Source: Burkholderia sp. BCC0322 | Lineage (GTDB): Bacteria > Pseudomonadota > Gammaproteobacteria > Burkholderiales > Burkholderiaceae | Direction of reading: 5' to 3' | Length of the DNA stretch: 64,000 nt | Assembly: GCF_902833045.1 (NCBI RefSeq) | Contig: NZ_CADFDU010000019.1 | Coordinates: 1 to 64,000 of the forward strand | Shown here: one piece after another, positions 10,206-19,960 of the stretch | How the letters are laid out: each line of letters begins with the position of its first letter | Numbering within the stretch: position 1 is the first letter of the stretch | Made by a program: the position numbers and the translations under genes | The notes under the pieces: generated by a model | The model's input: only the letters and a program-made list of their open reading frames with translations | What the model was told of the DNA's origin: nothing | Databases searched by the model: none

Positions 10206-10358
10206 TCAGCGGCCGGGGCGGCGTTGCTCGCGCACCCGCACCGGCACCGGCTTCATCTGCGCCTTCGCCTTCATCGCGCGCAGCAGGTCGCGGGTCGCCG
10301 CGGCGGCCGCGGCCGCGCCCAGCAAGACTCCAAGGCCGATCATCAGGTGCGTATCCAT
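10206..10358 (-). CDS. Small single-pass membrane protein, function unknown
   Basis: This 50-aa open frame reads MDTHLMIGLGVLLGAAAAAA, one hydrophobic helix, followed by a basic tail ending REQRRPGR. ATG 10358 has a GGAG about six bases upstream, which favours it over a longer start at 10394. I do not recognise the family. It is read towards the metallophosphoesterase and lies downstream of the LysR gene on the same strand with a 117-base gap, so it probably has its own promoter. Confidence 0.55.
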   Translation of the reverse strand: MDTHLMIGLGVLLGAAAAAAATRDLLRAMKAKAQMKPVPVRVREQRRPGR

Positions 10359-10475
10359 TGCTGCTCCGGGGTTGCGTATCTCGTTAATTCCCACAGTATC
10401 AAACTGTCTGACACGCGTTCGTAAAAAAATGTTGCGTGAAGGACAAATCTCGTCAGATTGCAGTCAACCGCGCTG

Positions 10476-11417
10476 TCATGCCGCACGCGTGTACTGCTCG
10501 AGCGCGGCTTCGTCGGCTGCGAGCGTGGCCGGCAGTTCGTCGCGCAGGAAATCGACCCAGGTGCGAATTTTCGCGTCGAGGTACTGGCGCGACGGATACA
10601 GCGCATAGATGTTCATCACGTGCGACCGGTATTCGGGCATCACGCGCACGATGTGGCCGCTGCGCAACCAGCCGATCGCCGAATAGAGCGGCAGCCCGCC
10701 GATCCCCATCCCTTCCCGCACGGCCACCGCGAGCGCCTCGGCGACGTTGACGCGAAACGGCGGCGCCGTGATCGGGACGACCTCGTCGCCGTTCGGCCCC
10801 GCCAGCGCCCATTCGTCGAACTGGAAGCCCGGCGCGACCATCCCGAGGCATATGTGCTGCGCGAGATCCGCCGGCCGCTGCGGCACGCCATGGGCCTCGA
10901 CATAGCCGCGCGACGCGCACACCACGCTGTAGCTCTCGCCGAGCCGCTGCGACACGAGCCCCGAATCCGGCAGGTCGCGGCCGACGACGATCGCGACGTC
11001 ATAGCCCTCGTCGAGCAGGTCGGGCATCCGCTGCGCAAGTGTCAGCTCGACGTGCACGTCCGGGTAGCGCTCGCGATAGCGCGCGACGGCCGGCACCAGG
11101 TAGTGCTGGCCGAGGCTCGTGAAGCAATGAACCTTCAGCTTGCCCGACGGGCGCGCATGCGCGTCGCCCGCCTCGGCTTCGGCCTGGTCGACATACGCGA
11201 GGATCTGCTCGCAGCGCTGCAGGTAGCGCTCGCCGGCTTCGGTCAGCGCGATCCGGCGCGTCGTGCGGTTCAGCAGGCGCGTGCGCAGGTGCGCCTCGAG
11301 ATCGGAAACCGCGCGCGACGCGTAGGCGGTGGTCGAATTCATCTGCTGGGCGGCCGCGGTAAAGCTTCCCGCGTCGACCACGCGGACGAATACCCGCATG
11401 TTTTGTAACGTATCCAT
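10476..11417 (-). CDS. LysR-type transcriptional regulator (efflux-operon regulator candidate)
   Basis: This 313-aa regulator has an N-terminal winged helix-turn-helix (MDTLQNMRVFVRVVDAGSFT, then TTAYASRAVSDLEAHL) and a periplasmic-binding-like effector domain from about residue 90. It diverges from the four-gene efflux operon at 11575-16486, the usual arrangement for a LysR activator and its target; the enterobacterial parallel is AaeR with aaeXAB. The effector is probably an aromatic acid, by analogy only. I start at ATG 11417; ATG 11429 (MGNGMD) is possible. Confidence 0.88.
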   Translation of the reverse strand: MDTLQNMRVFVRVVDAGSFTAAAQQMNSTTAYASRAVSDLEAHLRTRLLNRTTRRIALTEAGERYLQRCEQILAYVDQAEAEAGDAHARPSGKLKVHCFTSLGQHYLVPAVARYRERYPDVHVELTLAQRMPDLLDEGYDVAIVVGRDLPDSGLVSQRLGESYSVVCASRGYVEAHGVPQRPADLAQHICLGMVAPGFQFDEWALAGPNGDEVVPITAPPFRVNVAEALAVAVREGMGIGGLPLYSAIGWLRSGHIVRVMPEYRSHVMNIYALYPSRQYLDAKIRTWVDFLRDELPATLAADEAALEQYTRAA

Positions 11418-11531
11418 CCCATTGCCCATTTGAATCCGGACGGATTGTTGCACAGAGGCGAACAAGTATTGTCTCAGGATTCGTAAAAATGACTTGCACC
11501 CTTGTCCATTTATTCAGGAATCACTGAAAAA

Positions 11532-11537
11532 TATAAT
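11532..11537 (+). promoter_or_regulatory. Candidate -10 element for the efflux operon
   Basis: An exact TATAAT lies 38 bases upstream of the GTG start of the first efflux gene in the 157-base divergent gap. The -35 region at 17 bases is a poor match, as expected for a LysR-activated promoter. Confidence 0.5.
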
Positions 11538-11574
11538 CGCATCCGACTCATCTATATCCGAAAGGGAGAAAATC

Positions 11575-13182
11575 GTGCAGTCTCCGGCGACAAAAGGGAC
11601 GCTCGCACTGGCGGTTCTTGCAGTCTCATTAATAATGGCCGGATGCGCGAGCATGGGCGACAACAAGCCGCAGTCGGCCCGCATCGAGGCGAACGCACTC
11701 GACGCCGGCGCCGCGATCCGTGCGGCCGACCGTGACGCGGGCTGGCCCGCGGCCGACTGGTGGCGCGCCTACCGCGATCCGCAGCTCGACGCCTGGATTG
11801 CTGCCGCCCAGGCCGGCAACCCGACGCTCGCGGCCGCCGAGGCCCGAGTGCGCGAAGCGCAGGCGATGGCGCGCGTGGCCCGCTCGGCCGAATTGCCGCA
11901 GATCAACGGCAACCTCTCGCTGATGCGCGAGCACTGGCCGGACAACGTGTACTACGGCCCGGGGCCGCTCGCGAACGCCGATACCTGGAACAACACCGGC
12001 ACGCTCGGCCTGTCGTACCACCTCGACCTGTGGGGCAAGGACAAGAACGCGACCGAGCGCGCGCTCGACACGGCGCATGCGACCGTCGCCGATGCGCGCG
12101 CGGCCAAGCTCGAGCTCGAGGTCAACGTCGTGCGCGCGTATGTCCAGATGTCGATGAACTATGCGTTGCTCGATCTCGCGCACCAGACGTTCGAACGCCA
12201 GCATTCGCTCGCCGATCTCGCGCGCAAGCGGCTGCAGGCGGGCCTCGGCACGCAGCTCGAGGTGAGCCAGGCGGAATCGACACTGCCCGACTATGAGCGC
12301 CAGATCGACAGCTACGAGGAAGCGATCCAGCTCGCGCGGCACCAGCTTGCCGCGCTGGCCGGCAAGGGTCCGGGCGCGGGCGACGCGATCAAGCGGCCGC
12401 AGCTGTCGCTCGACGCGCCTGCCGGCCTGCCGTCGGCGATGCCGGCCGACCTCCTCGGCCGCCGCCCCGACGTCGTCGCGGCGCGCTGGACGGTCGACGC
12501 GCAGGCGCGCGGCATCGATGTCGCAAAGGCGTCTTTCTACCCGAACATCGACCTGCTCGCGACGGTCGGCGGCTTCGGCGTGACCGCGCCCTTCACCGAC
12601 TTCCTGCGCGCGATGAACGGCGGCTGGACGGCCGGCCCCGCGCTGTCGCTGCCGATCTTCGAAGGCGGCCGGCTGCGCGCGCAGCTCGGCGCGGCCAATG
12701 CCGGCTACGACCAGGCGGTCGAGCGCTACAACCAGACGATCGTCGGCGCGCTCAAGGACATCGCCGACCAGGTCGTGCGGATCCGTTCGCTCGATACGCA
12801 GAAGAAGGACGCCGCACGCTCGGTGGCCGCCAACGACCGCAGCTACCAGCTGTCGCGCGAAGGGTTCCGCCGCGGGCTGACCGACTACGTGAACGTGCTG
12901 GTCGCGCAGCAGCAGTTGCTGCGCGCGCAGGAGACGGCCGCCCGCATCGATGCGGAACGCCTCGCCGCACACGCTCAGTTGATGGCCGCGCTCGGCGGCG
13001 GCGTCGAGACGGGCACGGACCTGCAGGGCGATCACTCGCCGAGCAGCCATCCGTCGCACGACGAATCCGCCGCGGGCGCAGCCGCGCCTGCCGCCGCGCC
13101 GGGTGCCAAGCCCGTGGCGGCAGTCGCCCGGCCCGCGCAGGTGGCCGCCGCCGGTGCGTCCGGCGTGCCGGCCGCACGGTAA
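11575..13182 (+). CDS. Outer-membrane efflux lipoprotein, NodT/TolC family
   Basis: This 535-aa protein is the outer-membrane channel of a tripartite exporter. It begins at GTG 11575, set by AGGGAG at 11563-11568 six bases upstream; the frame continues to 11494 but without ribosome-site support. A lipoprotein signal (LAVSLIMAGC, lipid-anchored Cys24) is followed by two repeated outer-membrane-efflux domains with long coiled helices (AEARVREAQAMARVARSAEL; LARKRLQAGLGTQLEVSQAE). LGRRPDVVAA and SLPIFEGGRLRAQL are typical of NodT-type channels. The C-terminal 50 residues are an Ala/Pro-rich low-complexity tail. It is the first gene of the operon. Confidence 0.92.
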   Translation: MQSPATKGTLALAVLAVSLIMAGCASMGDNKPQSARIEANALDAGAAIRAADRDAGWPAADWWRAYRDPQLDAWIAAAQAGNPTLAAAEARVREAQAMARVARSAELPQINGNLSLMREHWPDNVYYGPGPLANADTWNNTGTLGLSYHLDLWGKDKNATERALDTAHATVADARAAKLELEVNVVRAYVQMSMNYALLDLAHQTFERQHSLADLARKRLQAGLGTQLEVSQAESTLPDYERQIDSYEEAIQLARHQLAALAGKGPGAGDAIKRPQLSLDAPAGLPSAMPADLLGRRPDVVAARWTVDAQARGIDVAKASFYPNIDLLATVGGFGVTAPFTDFLRAMNGGWTAGPALSLPIFEGGRLRAQLGAANAGYDQAVERYNQTIVGALKDIADQVVRIRSLDTQKKDAARSVAANDRSYQLSREGFRRGLTDYVNVLVAQQQLLRAQETAARIDAERLAAHAQLMAALGGGVETGTDLQGDHSPSSHPSHDESAAGAAAPAAAPGAKPVAAVARPAQVAAAGASGVPAAR

Positions 13183-13196
13183 CGCGGAGCGACGCC

Positions 13197-15398
13197 ATGT
13201 CAGCCTTCCCCCCCGCTTCCACGCCCGCCGGCGGTCCGTTCTCTGCCTGGAGCGCCGCGTTCGGCGACTGGGCCCGCACCGACGGCGCCGCGTGGCTCTA
13301 CCTGTTCAAGGCGCTGCTCGCGACCTTCATCGCGCTCGGCGTGTCGATGCGGCTCGACCTGCCGGCACCGAAGACGGCGATGACGACCGTCTTCATCGTG
13401 ATGCAGCCGCAAAGCGGCGCCGTGCTCGCGAAAAGCTTCTACCGGGTCGCCGGCACGATCTTCGGGCTCGTCGCGACGCTCACGTTCGTCGGGCTGTTCC
13501 CGCAGCAGCCGCAGCTGTTCCTGCTGGCCATCGCGCTGTGGATCGCGCTGTGCACCGCCGGCGCCGCGCGCAACCGCAACTTCCGCAGCTACGGCTTCCT
13601 GCTCGCCGGCTATACGACCGCGTTGATCGGCCTGCCCGCGTCGCAACACCCTGACGGTGCATTCATGAGCGCGATGACGCGCGTCTCGGAAGTCATCATC
13701 GGGATCGTGTCGGCCGGCGTCGTCAGCGCGCTCGTGTTTCCGCAGTACACAGGCGAGCAGATGCGCACGACGGTGCGCAAGCGCTTCGGCAGCTTCGTCG
13801 ACTACGTCGCGTCGGCGCTGTCGGGCCAGCTCGACCGCGCGCACATCGAGACCATCCACACGCGCTTCGTCGCCGACGTAGTCGGCTTCGAGGCCGCGCG
13901 CAGCATGGCCGTGTTCGAGAACCCGGACACGCGCATGCGCAGCGGCCGCCTCGCGCGACTGAACAGCGAGTTCATGAGCGCGTCGAGCCGCTTTCACGCG
14001 CTGCATCAGTTGATGAACCGGCTGCACGCAGCCGGTGCGCAGGCCGCGATCGATGCGATCGAACCGTATTTCCGCGAAATCGCGCCGCTGCTCACGCGCG
14101 ATGGCGAACCCGTGCACACGTCGGTCGACGCCGCGCACTCGGCCGAGCAACTGCTCGCGTGGCGCGACGCGCTGCCGCGCCGCATCCGCGCGACGCGCGC
14201 GGAACTCGAAACGCAGCCCGACTTCCCGCTGCTCGACTTCGACACGGCCGCCGAACTGCTGTACCGCTTCATCACCGACCTGCAGGAATACGCGGCGACC
14301 TATGCGTCGCTCGCGACCGCGACGCACGAGCGCGAACGCTGGATCGAACGCTACGAGCCGCGTACGAACCGGACGGCCGCCACGATCGCGGGGATTCGCA
14401 CCGCGACGGTGATTCTCGCGCTGGGCTGGTTCTGGATCGAGACCGCGTGGCCGAGCGGCGTGATGCTGGTGCTGAACGCCGCGGCGACCTGCGCGCTCGC
14501 GTCGTCGGCGCCGCGCCCGACCGCGATGGCCGCGCAGATGGGGATGGGCACGGCGCTGGCCGTTTGCACCGGCTTCCTGCTGATGTTCGGCATCTACCCG
14601 CGGATCGACGGCTTCGTCCTGCTGTGCGCGGCGCTCGCGCCGTTACTCGCGATCGGCATCTACATGACGCTGAAGCCGAAGCTCGCGGGCTACGGAATGG
14701 GCTACCTGATCTTCTTCTGCTTCCTGGCCGGCCCCGACAGCATCACGCACTACGATCCCACCAGCTTCATGAACGACGCGCTCGCGCTGCTGCTGTCGAT
14801 GCTGGTATCGGCGATCGCGTTCGCCGTGCTGTTCCCGCCGACCGCGCCGTGGCTCAAGAAGCGGCTGTTCGCCGACCTGCGTCACCAGGCTGTCGCGGCC
14901 TGCCATGCGCGGCTCGCCGGATTGCGCACGCGCTTCGAGAGCGGCGCGCGCGACCTGATGTACCAGGCGCACACGCTGTCGGCCGACCAACCCGACGTGC
15001 AGCGCGACGCGCTGCGCTGGATGTTCGCGGTGCTCGAAACCGGCAATGCGGCCATCGACCTGCGCCACGAGCTGGCGACGCTGCCGCCGGACCCGCGCTA
15101 CGCGCCGGCAACGCCGTGGCGACGCGCGATCGAGACGATGCGCGCCGCGCTGGCGTCGCTGTTCACCCGGCCGGACGCCGGACGCTTCGACGCCACGCTC
15201 GCCGCGGTCAACGATGCGATCGACGCGACCCGGCAGACGCTCGACGCGTTCACGCCGACGCGCGAGGAACGTCACCGGCTGCAGCGCATCCTGAGCCACC
15301 TGCATTTCGTGCGCACGGCACTGCTCGATCCCGAATCGCCGCTCGCCGCGCTCAACCGCAACCGCCCCGTGCGTCCCCAACCAGGAGCCTCGTCATGA
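13197..15398 (+). CDS. FUSC-family inner-membrane efflux component (AaeB-like)
   Basis: This 733-aa protein has two blocks of about five to six membrane helices (residues about 35-180 and 395-540) separated by, and followed by, large cytoplasmic helical regions, the layout of FUSC/AaeB p-hydroxybenzoate-type exporters. Characteristic segments are PAPKTAMTTVFIVMQPQSG and GFLLAGYTTALIG. It starts 15 bases after the outer-membrane lipoprotein gene with GGAGCGACGCC ahead of the ATG, and its stop overlaps the DUF1656 start. The substrate is inferred to be aromatic carboxylic acids or similar weak acids. Confidence 0.9.
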   Translation: MSAFPPASTPAGGPFSAWSAAFGDWARTDGAAWLYLFKALLATFIALGVSMRLDLPAPKTAMTTVFIVMQPQSGAVLAKSFYRVAGTIFGLVATLTFVGLFPQQPQLFLLAIALWIALCTAGAARNRNFRSYGFLLAGYTTALIGLPASQHPDGAFMSAMTRVSEVIIGIVSAGVVSALVFPQYTGEQMRTTVRKRFGSFVDYVASALSGQLDRAHIETIHTRFVADVVGFEAARSMAVFENPDTRMRSGRLARLNSEFMSASSRFHALHQLMNRLHAAGAQAAIDAIEPYFREIAPLLTRDGEPVHTSVDAAHSAEQLLAWRDALPRRIRATRAELETQPDFPLLDFDTAAELLYRFITDLQEYAATYASLATATHERERWIERYEPRTNRTAATIAGIRTATVILALGWFWIETAWPSGVMLVLNAAATCALASSAPRPTAMAAQMGMGTALAVCTGFLLMFGIYPRIDGFVLLCAALAPLLAIGIYMTLKPKLAGYGMGYLIFFCFLAGPDSITHYDPTSFMNDALALLLSMLVSAIAFAVLFPPTAPWLKKRLFADLRHQAVAACHARLAGLRTRFESGARDLMYQAHTLSADQPDVQRDALRWMFAVLETGNAAIDLRHELATLPPDPRYAPATPWRRAIETMRAALASLFTRPDAGRFDATLAAVNDAIDATRQTLDAFTPTREERHRLQRILSHLHFVRTALLDPESPLAALNRNRPVRPQPGASS

Positions 15399-15598
15399 TG
15401 CCGCGTGAAATCGCCATTCTCGATGCCTACATGCCCACGGTGGTGCTGATGTTCGTCCTCGGCGCGCTCGCGACCTGGGCCGTCGACCGCCTGCTCGCCT
15501 ATACGGGCCTCTACCGTCTCGTCTGGCACCCGTCGCTGTTCCGGGCCTGCCTTCTCGTCTGCATTTGCGGCGGACTGAGTCTTGCCGTTTACCGTTGA
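15395..15598 (+). CDS. DUF1656 (AaeX-like) small membrane protein of the efflux operon
   Basis: This 67-aa protein has two hydrophobic helices (MPTVVLMFVLGALATWAVDR and ACLLVCICGGLSLAVYR). It is the usual small companion in FUSC-HlyD efflux operons, corresponding to AaeX. The start codon overlaps the FUSC stop (ATGA) and AGGAG lies at 15383-15387. A second ATG follows at 15398. Its precise role in the pump is unknown. Confidence 0.88.
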   Translation: MMPREIAILDAYMPTVVLMFVLGALATWAVDRLLAYTGLYRLVWHPSLFRACLLVCICGGLSLAVYR

Positions 15599-15610
15599 TT
15601 CCGAACCATC

Positions 15611-16486
15611 ATGATTCTCAGAAAACTCTTCGGCTTCGTCGCGACCGCCGTCATTCTTCTCGTCGCGATCCTGATCGGGCGCTCGCTGTGGGTGCACTAC
15701 ATGGACGATCCGTGGACGCGCGACGGGCGCGTGCGCGCCGAGATCGTCAACGTCGCGCCGGACGTGTCGGGCGCGATCGTCGAATTGCCCGTGCATGACA
15801 ACCAGCTCGTGAAAAAGGGCGACCTGATCATGCAGATCGACCCGTCGCACTACCAGATCGCGGTCGAGCAGGCGCAAGCGGCCGTCGCCGCCCGTCGCGC
15901 GGAACTGCAGATGCGCCGTGACGACGCGGCCCGCCGCGCGGATCTCGACGCGCTCGTCGTGTCGAAGGAAAACCGCGAGAACGCCGCGCATAGCGCGTCG
16001 AGCGCCGACGCGCAGTACCAGCAGGCGATCGCCGCGCTCGACGCCGCGAAGCTCAACCTCGAGCGCACACGCGTCGTCGCACCGGTCGACGGCTACATCA
16101 CGAACCTGCAGACGTTCAAGGGCAACTACGCGGTGGCCGGCCAGGCGAAGCTCGCGATCGTCGACAGCCATTCGTTCTGGGTCTACGGCTACTTCGAGGA
16201 AACCAAGCTGCCGCGCGTGAAGATCGGCGCGCCTGCCGAGATGCGGCTGATGAGCGGTGGCGTGATGAAGGGCCACGTCGAAAGCATCTCGCGCGGCATC
16301 TACGATCGCGACAACCCGCAGAGCCGCGACCTCGTCGCGGACGTGAACCCGACCTTCAACTGGGTGCGCCTCGCGCAGCGCGTGCCGGTGCGCATCAAGA
16401 TCGACGACGTGCCGGCCGACGTGGTGTTGTCGGCAGGCACGACCTGCACGGTCATCATCGATCCCGACAAGCAGAAGAAGTCGTAA
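15611..16486 (+). CDS. HlyD-family periplasmic adaptor (AaeA-like)
   Basis: This 291-aa membrane-fusion protein links the FUSC inner-membrane component to the outer-membrane channel. One N-terminal helix (about residues 7-25) is followed by the first biotinyl-lipoyl half (VAPDVSGAIVELPVHDNQLV), a coiled hairpin (about 85-150), the second half (RVVAPVDGYITNLQTFKGNYA) and a beta-barrel domain. WVYGYFEETKLPRVKIGAPA is typical. It is the last gene of the operon, 12 bases after DUF1656, and converges on the chemoreceptor gene. Confidence 0.92.
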   Translation: MILRKLFGFVATAVILLVAILIGRSLWVHYMDDPWTRDGRVRAEIVNVAPDVSGAIVELPVHDNQLVKKGDLIMQIDPSHYQIAVEQAQAAVAARRAELQMRRDDAARRADLDALVVSKENRENAAHSASSADAQYQQAIAALDAAKLNLERTRVVAPVDGYITNLQTFKGNYAVAGQAKLAIVDSHSFWVYGYFEETKLPRVKIGAPAEMRLMSGGVMKGHVESISRGIYDRDNPQSRDLVADVNPTFNWVRLAQRVPVRIKIDDVPADVVLSAGTTCTVIIDPDKQKKS

Positions 16487-16552
16487 GCGCGGAACAGCCG
16501 GCAACCCGCCGGATGCGCGCGTCACAGCCAGCCGGCCCGCTGCCGGGCGCGC

Positions 16553-18226
16553 TCAGGCCGCGATGCGAAAGCGCCCGACCAGCGACTTCAACGCCTGCGC
16601 CTGCTCGTCGAGCGCGTTCGCCGCGGCGGCCGCCTGCTCGACGAGTGCCGCGTTCTGCTGGGTGCCGGCGTCCATCTGCGTGACCGCGCGGCCGATCTCG
16701 TCGATCCCGGCGCTCTGCTCGTCCGAAGCGGCAGAAATTTCACCGATGATGTCGGTCACGCGCTTGACCGCGCGCACGACGTCACCCATCGTGCGGCCCG
16801 CATCGTGCGCGAGCGCCGCACCGTTCGCGACACGCTCGACCGACGCGCCGATCAACGCGCGGATCTCCTTCGCCGCGGTGGCCGAGCGCTGCGCGAGCAG
16901 GCGAACCTCGCCCGCAACCACCGAGAAGCCGCGCCCCTGCTCACCAGCGCGGGCGGCCTCGACCGCCGCGTTCAACGCGAGAATATTGGTCTGGAACGCG
17001 ATCCCCTCGATCGTGCCGATGATGTCGCGAATGTTCTTCGCGCTGTCGTCGATCTCGCTCATCGTCGCCACCACCCGCCCGACGACTTCCCCACCCGTCT
17101 CCGCGACGGCCGACGCGTTGGCCGCGAGCGCGCTCGCCTGCCGCGCGTTCTCCGCGTTCTGCCGTACGGTCGACGTGAGCTGCTCCATGCTGGCCGCGGT
17201 GCGTTCGAGCGCGACAGCCTGCTGCTCGGTGCGCTTCGACAGATCGAGATTGCCGGTGGAGATCTCGCCCGACGCGGCCGCGATCGCCTCGGCGCTGACG
17301 GCGATTTCGCCGACAGTCGCCGCGAGCCCCGTCTGCATCTCGGCCAGTGCACGCACCATGCTGTCGCGGTCGTGCCGGCCCAGCTCGATGGGTCGCGTCA
17401 GGTCGCCGCGCGCGATGTCCGCGGCGATCGCCTTCGCGTGCGCGGGCTCGCCGCCGAGCTGCGACGCGAGACGGCGCACGACGCGCTCGGCGATCACGAC
17501 CGCAAGCACGATCAGCGCAACCGTCATCGCCGCGATCATCGCGAACGACGACGAGAAAATGGTGGCGGACGCATCGAGCGTCGCCTTCGACTTCGCACCG
17601 CGCGTCTTCACGAGTTCGGCGACGAGTTTCTCGAGCTTGCCGGTTTCGACCAGCAGCGACACGTCCTGCGTGCCGACCTGCCAGTTCATCTGCGACAGGT
17701 CGAGCGGCTGCGCGCGCACGAGTTCGACGAAATCGCGCAGGTGCGCGCGCCATGTGCCGACCGCCGTCGAGAATGCGCGCAGCCGCGCCGAATCGTCGGC
17801 ATCGGCCGGATCCGCGTAGCGCTGCAGCGTGCCGAGCGCCTGGCCGATCGACGCGAGCCCCGCGCTCACGTCGGCGCCCAGTTCGTCGCGCTCCTTCGCG
17901 GTGGTCGCGGTCAGCAGCATCTTCTGGGCACGGCTCGCGCGCAGCATTTCGGCCCGGACCTCCTCGGCCGCGCGGCTCGCGACGTGCCCCTGCTCGTAGA
18001 CCGACGCGATCGACGCATTCAGCCGGCTGATCTGCCACAGCGAAAACATGCCGATCACCAGCGTGCCGACGAGCAGGATTGCGAATGCGGCGCGCAACGT
18101 CGCCTTGACGGTCCACGGCCGGCGCTCGCGACGCGCCGCCCGCAGGCGCCGGGCGGCGCGACCGGCGGCAACGTCGGGGGCGGCGGGTGCCGCACCTGGC
18201 TGTGGATGCAAAGATGCTGCTTTCAT
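16553..18226 (-). CDS. Methyl-accepting chemotaxis protein
   Basis: This 557-aa chemoreceptor has a basic cytoplasmic N-terminus, TM1 at about 44-66, a periplasmic four-helix-type sensor domain (about 67-225), TM2 at about 226-246, a HAMP domain and a long signalling hairpin whose tip reads [20 protein letters not shown] then [15 protein letters not shown]. Ligand is unknown. There is no C-terminal CheR/CheB-docking pentapeptide; the protein ends [11 protein letters not shown] 18226 has GGGGATA upstream; the frame extends to 18547 but lacks support. No other chemotaxis genes are adjacent, so this is an orphan receptor. Confidence 0.93.
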   Translation of the reverse strand: MKAASLHPQPGAAPAAPDVAAGRAARRLRAARRERRPWTVKATLRAAFAILLVGTLVIGMFSLWQISRLNASIASVYEQGHVASRAAEEVRAEMLRASRAQKMLLTATTAKERDELGADVSAGLASIGQALGTLQRYADPADADDSARLRAFSTAVGTWRAHLRDFVELVRAQPLDLSQMNWQVGTQDVSLLVETGKLEKLVAELVKTRGAKSKATLDASATIFSSSFAMIAAMTVALIVLAVVIAERVVRRLASQLGGEPAHAKAIAADIARGDLTRPIELGRHDRDSMVRALAEMQTGLAATVGEIAVSAEAIAAASGEISTGNLDLSKRTEQQAVALERTAASMEQLTSTVRQNAENARQASALAANASAVAETGGEVVGRVVATMSEIDDSAKNIRDIIGTIEGIAFQTNILALNAAVEAARAGEQGRGFSVVAGEVRLLAQRSATAAKEIRALIGASVERVANGAALAHDAGRTMGDVVRAVKRVTDIIGEISAASDEQSAGIDEIGRAVTQMDAGTQQNAALVEQAAAAANALDEQAQALKSLVGRFRIAA

Positions 18227-18633
18227 CGAACTATCCCCGTATTGATCACGCAGCCGGAAAGGTCGGTCCCGGCATTCCCGCGATGGCTGGCCATGCCGCG
18301 CGTCCTGCGCCCGCACCGGCGGATAGCCGGCGCCGGGCGCGGCGCGCCTGTTGTCATTGGGTCGTTCTACGGCCGCCACCGCCGTTTCTTGAGTCCGGGA
18401 AACCACGCACCGGCCCCGGGCGCGGCTCCGCTGACGGGCAGGCGCGCCGCCAGCGTTATACCCGGCCAAAAAAGCGGGCACCGGCCGATCCGTCAGATGG
18501 ATGTCCGATTCGCGATAAAACTTGTCCGGACATTCTCGATGCGCCACATTACACTTCTTTGACGCAGCAACGATTCAAGACGCGCCCATCCCCAGCAGAG
18601 CGCGCCCGCCACCTCAACTCGTTCAGCTCTCAC
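18227..18633. other. Divergent intergenic region between the chemoreceptor and fsr
   Basis: These 407 bases have no convincing gene. The fsr frame stays open through the region, but the predicted sequence is Pro/Arg-rich and unlike a protein. A minus-strand TATAAC (complement of 18455-18460) could be a chemoreceptor -10 element without a clear -35. I see no sigma-28-type promoter and no strong hairpin. Confidence 0.5.
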
Positions 18634-19872
18634 ATGGAAACCCGCTTCGACACCGGCTCCGCCGGCGCAGCCGCCACCCGGCCGTCCGCGCCCCCCGTCT
18701 CCCGCACCGTGTACCCGGTGCTCGGCGCGATCAGCTTCTCGCACATGCTCAACGACATGATCCAGTCGTTGATCCTCGCGATCTATCCGATGCTCAAGAG
18801 CCAGTTCGCGCTGTCGTTCGCGCAGATCGGCCTGATCACGCTCACCTACCAGATCACCGCATCGCTGCTGCAGCCGCTCATCGGCCTCTATACCGACAAG
18901 CGTCCGAAACCGTATTCGCTGCCGGTCGGCATGGGCTTTACGCTCGCGGGGCTGCTGCTGATGTCGGTCGCGCCGAATTTCCCGATGCTGCTGGTCGCCG
19001 CGGCGCTCGTCGGCTGCGGCTCGTCGGTGTTCCATCCCGAATCGTCGCGCGTCGCGCGGATGGCGTCGGGCGGCCAGCACGGGCTCGCGCAGTCGGTGTT
19101 CCAGGTCGGCGGCAATGCGGGTTCCGCGCTCGGGCCGCTGCTTGCCGCACTCGTGATCATCCCGCACGGCCAGCACAGCATCGCGTGGTTCTCGGCGGCC
19201 GCGCTCGTCGCGATGATCGTGCTTACGCAGATCGGCCACTGGTACAAAAAGCATCCGTCGATGAAGAAGAAGGCCGCGGCGGCCGGCCACCCGACGCTGT
19301 CACGCGGCCGCGTGATGGGCGCGATCGGCGTGCTGGTGCTGCTCGTGTTCTCGAAGTACTTCTACCTCGCGAGCATCAACAGCTATTTCACGTTCTACCT
19401 GATCGACAAGTTCCACCTGTCGGTGCAGGCCGCGCAGATCCACCTGTTCGTGTTCCTCGCGGCCGTGGCGGCCGGCACGCTGATCGGCGGGCCAGTGGGC
19501 GACCGGATCGGCCGCAAGTACGTGATCTGGGTATCGATCCTCGGCGTCGCGCCGTTCACGCTGCTGCTGCCGTACGCGAACCTGTTCTGGACGAGCGTGC
19601 TGACCGTGATCATCGGCATCGTGCTCGCATCGGCGTTCGCCGCGATCCTCGTCTACGCGACGGAACTGATGCCCGGCAAGGTCGGGATGGTCGCGGGCCT
19701 GTTCTTCGGCTTCGCGTTCGGCCTTGGCGGGGTCGGCGCGGCCGTGCTCGGCCAGCTCGCCGACGCGACGAGCATCGCGTTCGTCTACAAGGTGTGCTCG
19801 TTCCTGCCACTGATCGGCGTGCTGACGGTGTTCCTGCCGAACCTCGAAAGCAGCCGGCGCAAGAAGGCGTGA
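18634..19872 (+). CDS. fsr: MFS exporter of the fosmidomycin-resistance (Fsr) family
   Basis: This 412-aa inner-membrane transporter has 12 predicted helices. Family markers include SFSHMLNDMIQSLILAIYPM, the LYTDKRPKP loop between helices 2 and 3, FHPESSRVARMASGGQHGLA and FQVGGNAGSALGPL. Fsr proteins export fosmidomycin and related compounds by proton antiport; the natural substrate here is unknown. I start at ATG 18634 (METRFDTGS), shortly before the first helix. No clear partner gene accompanies it; the nucleosidase gene converges on its 3' end. Confidence 0.9.
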   Translation: METRFDTGSAGAAATRPSAPPVSRTVYPVLGAISFSHMLNDMIQSLILAIYPMLKSQFALSFAQIGLITLTYQITASLLQPLIGLYTDKRPKPYSLPVGMGFTLAGLLLMSVAPNFPMLLVAAALVGCGSSVFHPESSRVARMASGGQHGLAQSVFQVGGNAGSALGPLLAALVIIPHGQHSIAWFSAAALVAMIVLTQIGHWYKKHPSMKKKAAAAGHPTLSRGRVMGAIGVLVLLVFSKYFYLASINSYFTFYLIDKFHLSVQAAQIHLFVFLAAVAAGTLIGGPVGDRIGRKYVIWVSILGVAPFTLLLPYANLFWTSVLTVIIGIVLASAFAAILVYATELMPGKVGMVAGLFFGFAFGLGGVGAAVLGQLADATSIAFVYKVCSFLPLIGVLTVFLPNLESSRRKKA

Positions 19873-19930
19873 CGAGGCGGCCGTGGCGTGCGCGCCGCGG
19901 CCGGTCGATTGGCTTGAAGGAAGAAGTGAA

Positions 19931-19960
19931 GCAAACGACGGCGGCCTCAGGCCGCCGTCG
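19931..19960 (-). terminator. Terminator hairpin whose loop is the nucleosidase stop codon
   Basis: On the minus strand a perfect 11-bp stem (19950-19960 with 19936-19946) encloses a 3-base loop that is exactly the TGA stop codon (19947-19949), followed by TTTGC. The last nucleosidase codons form one arm. Confidence 0.6.

Noticed and set aside
18187-18633. An N-terminal extension of the Fsr transporter
   Set aside because: The added residues are Arg/Pro-rich, unlike a protein domain, and cross the chemoreceptor start; ATG 18634 fits the family.
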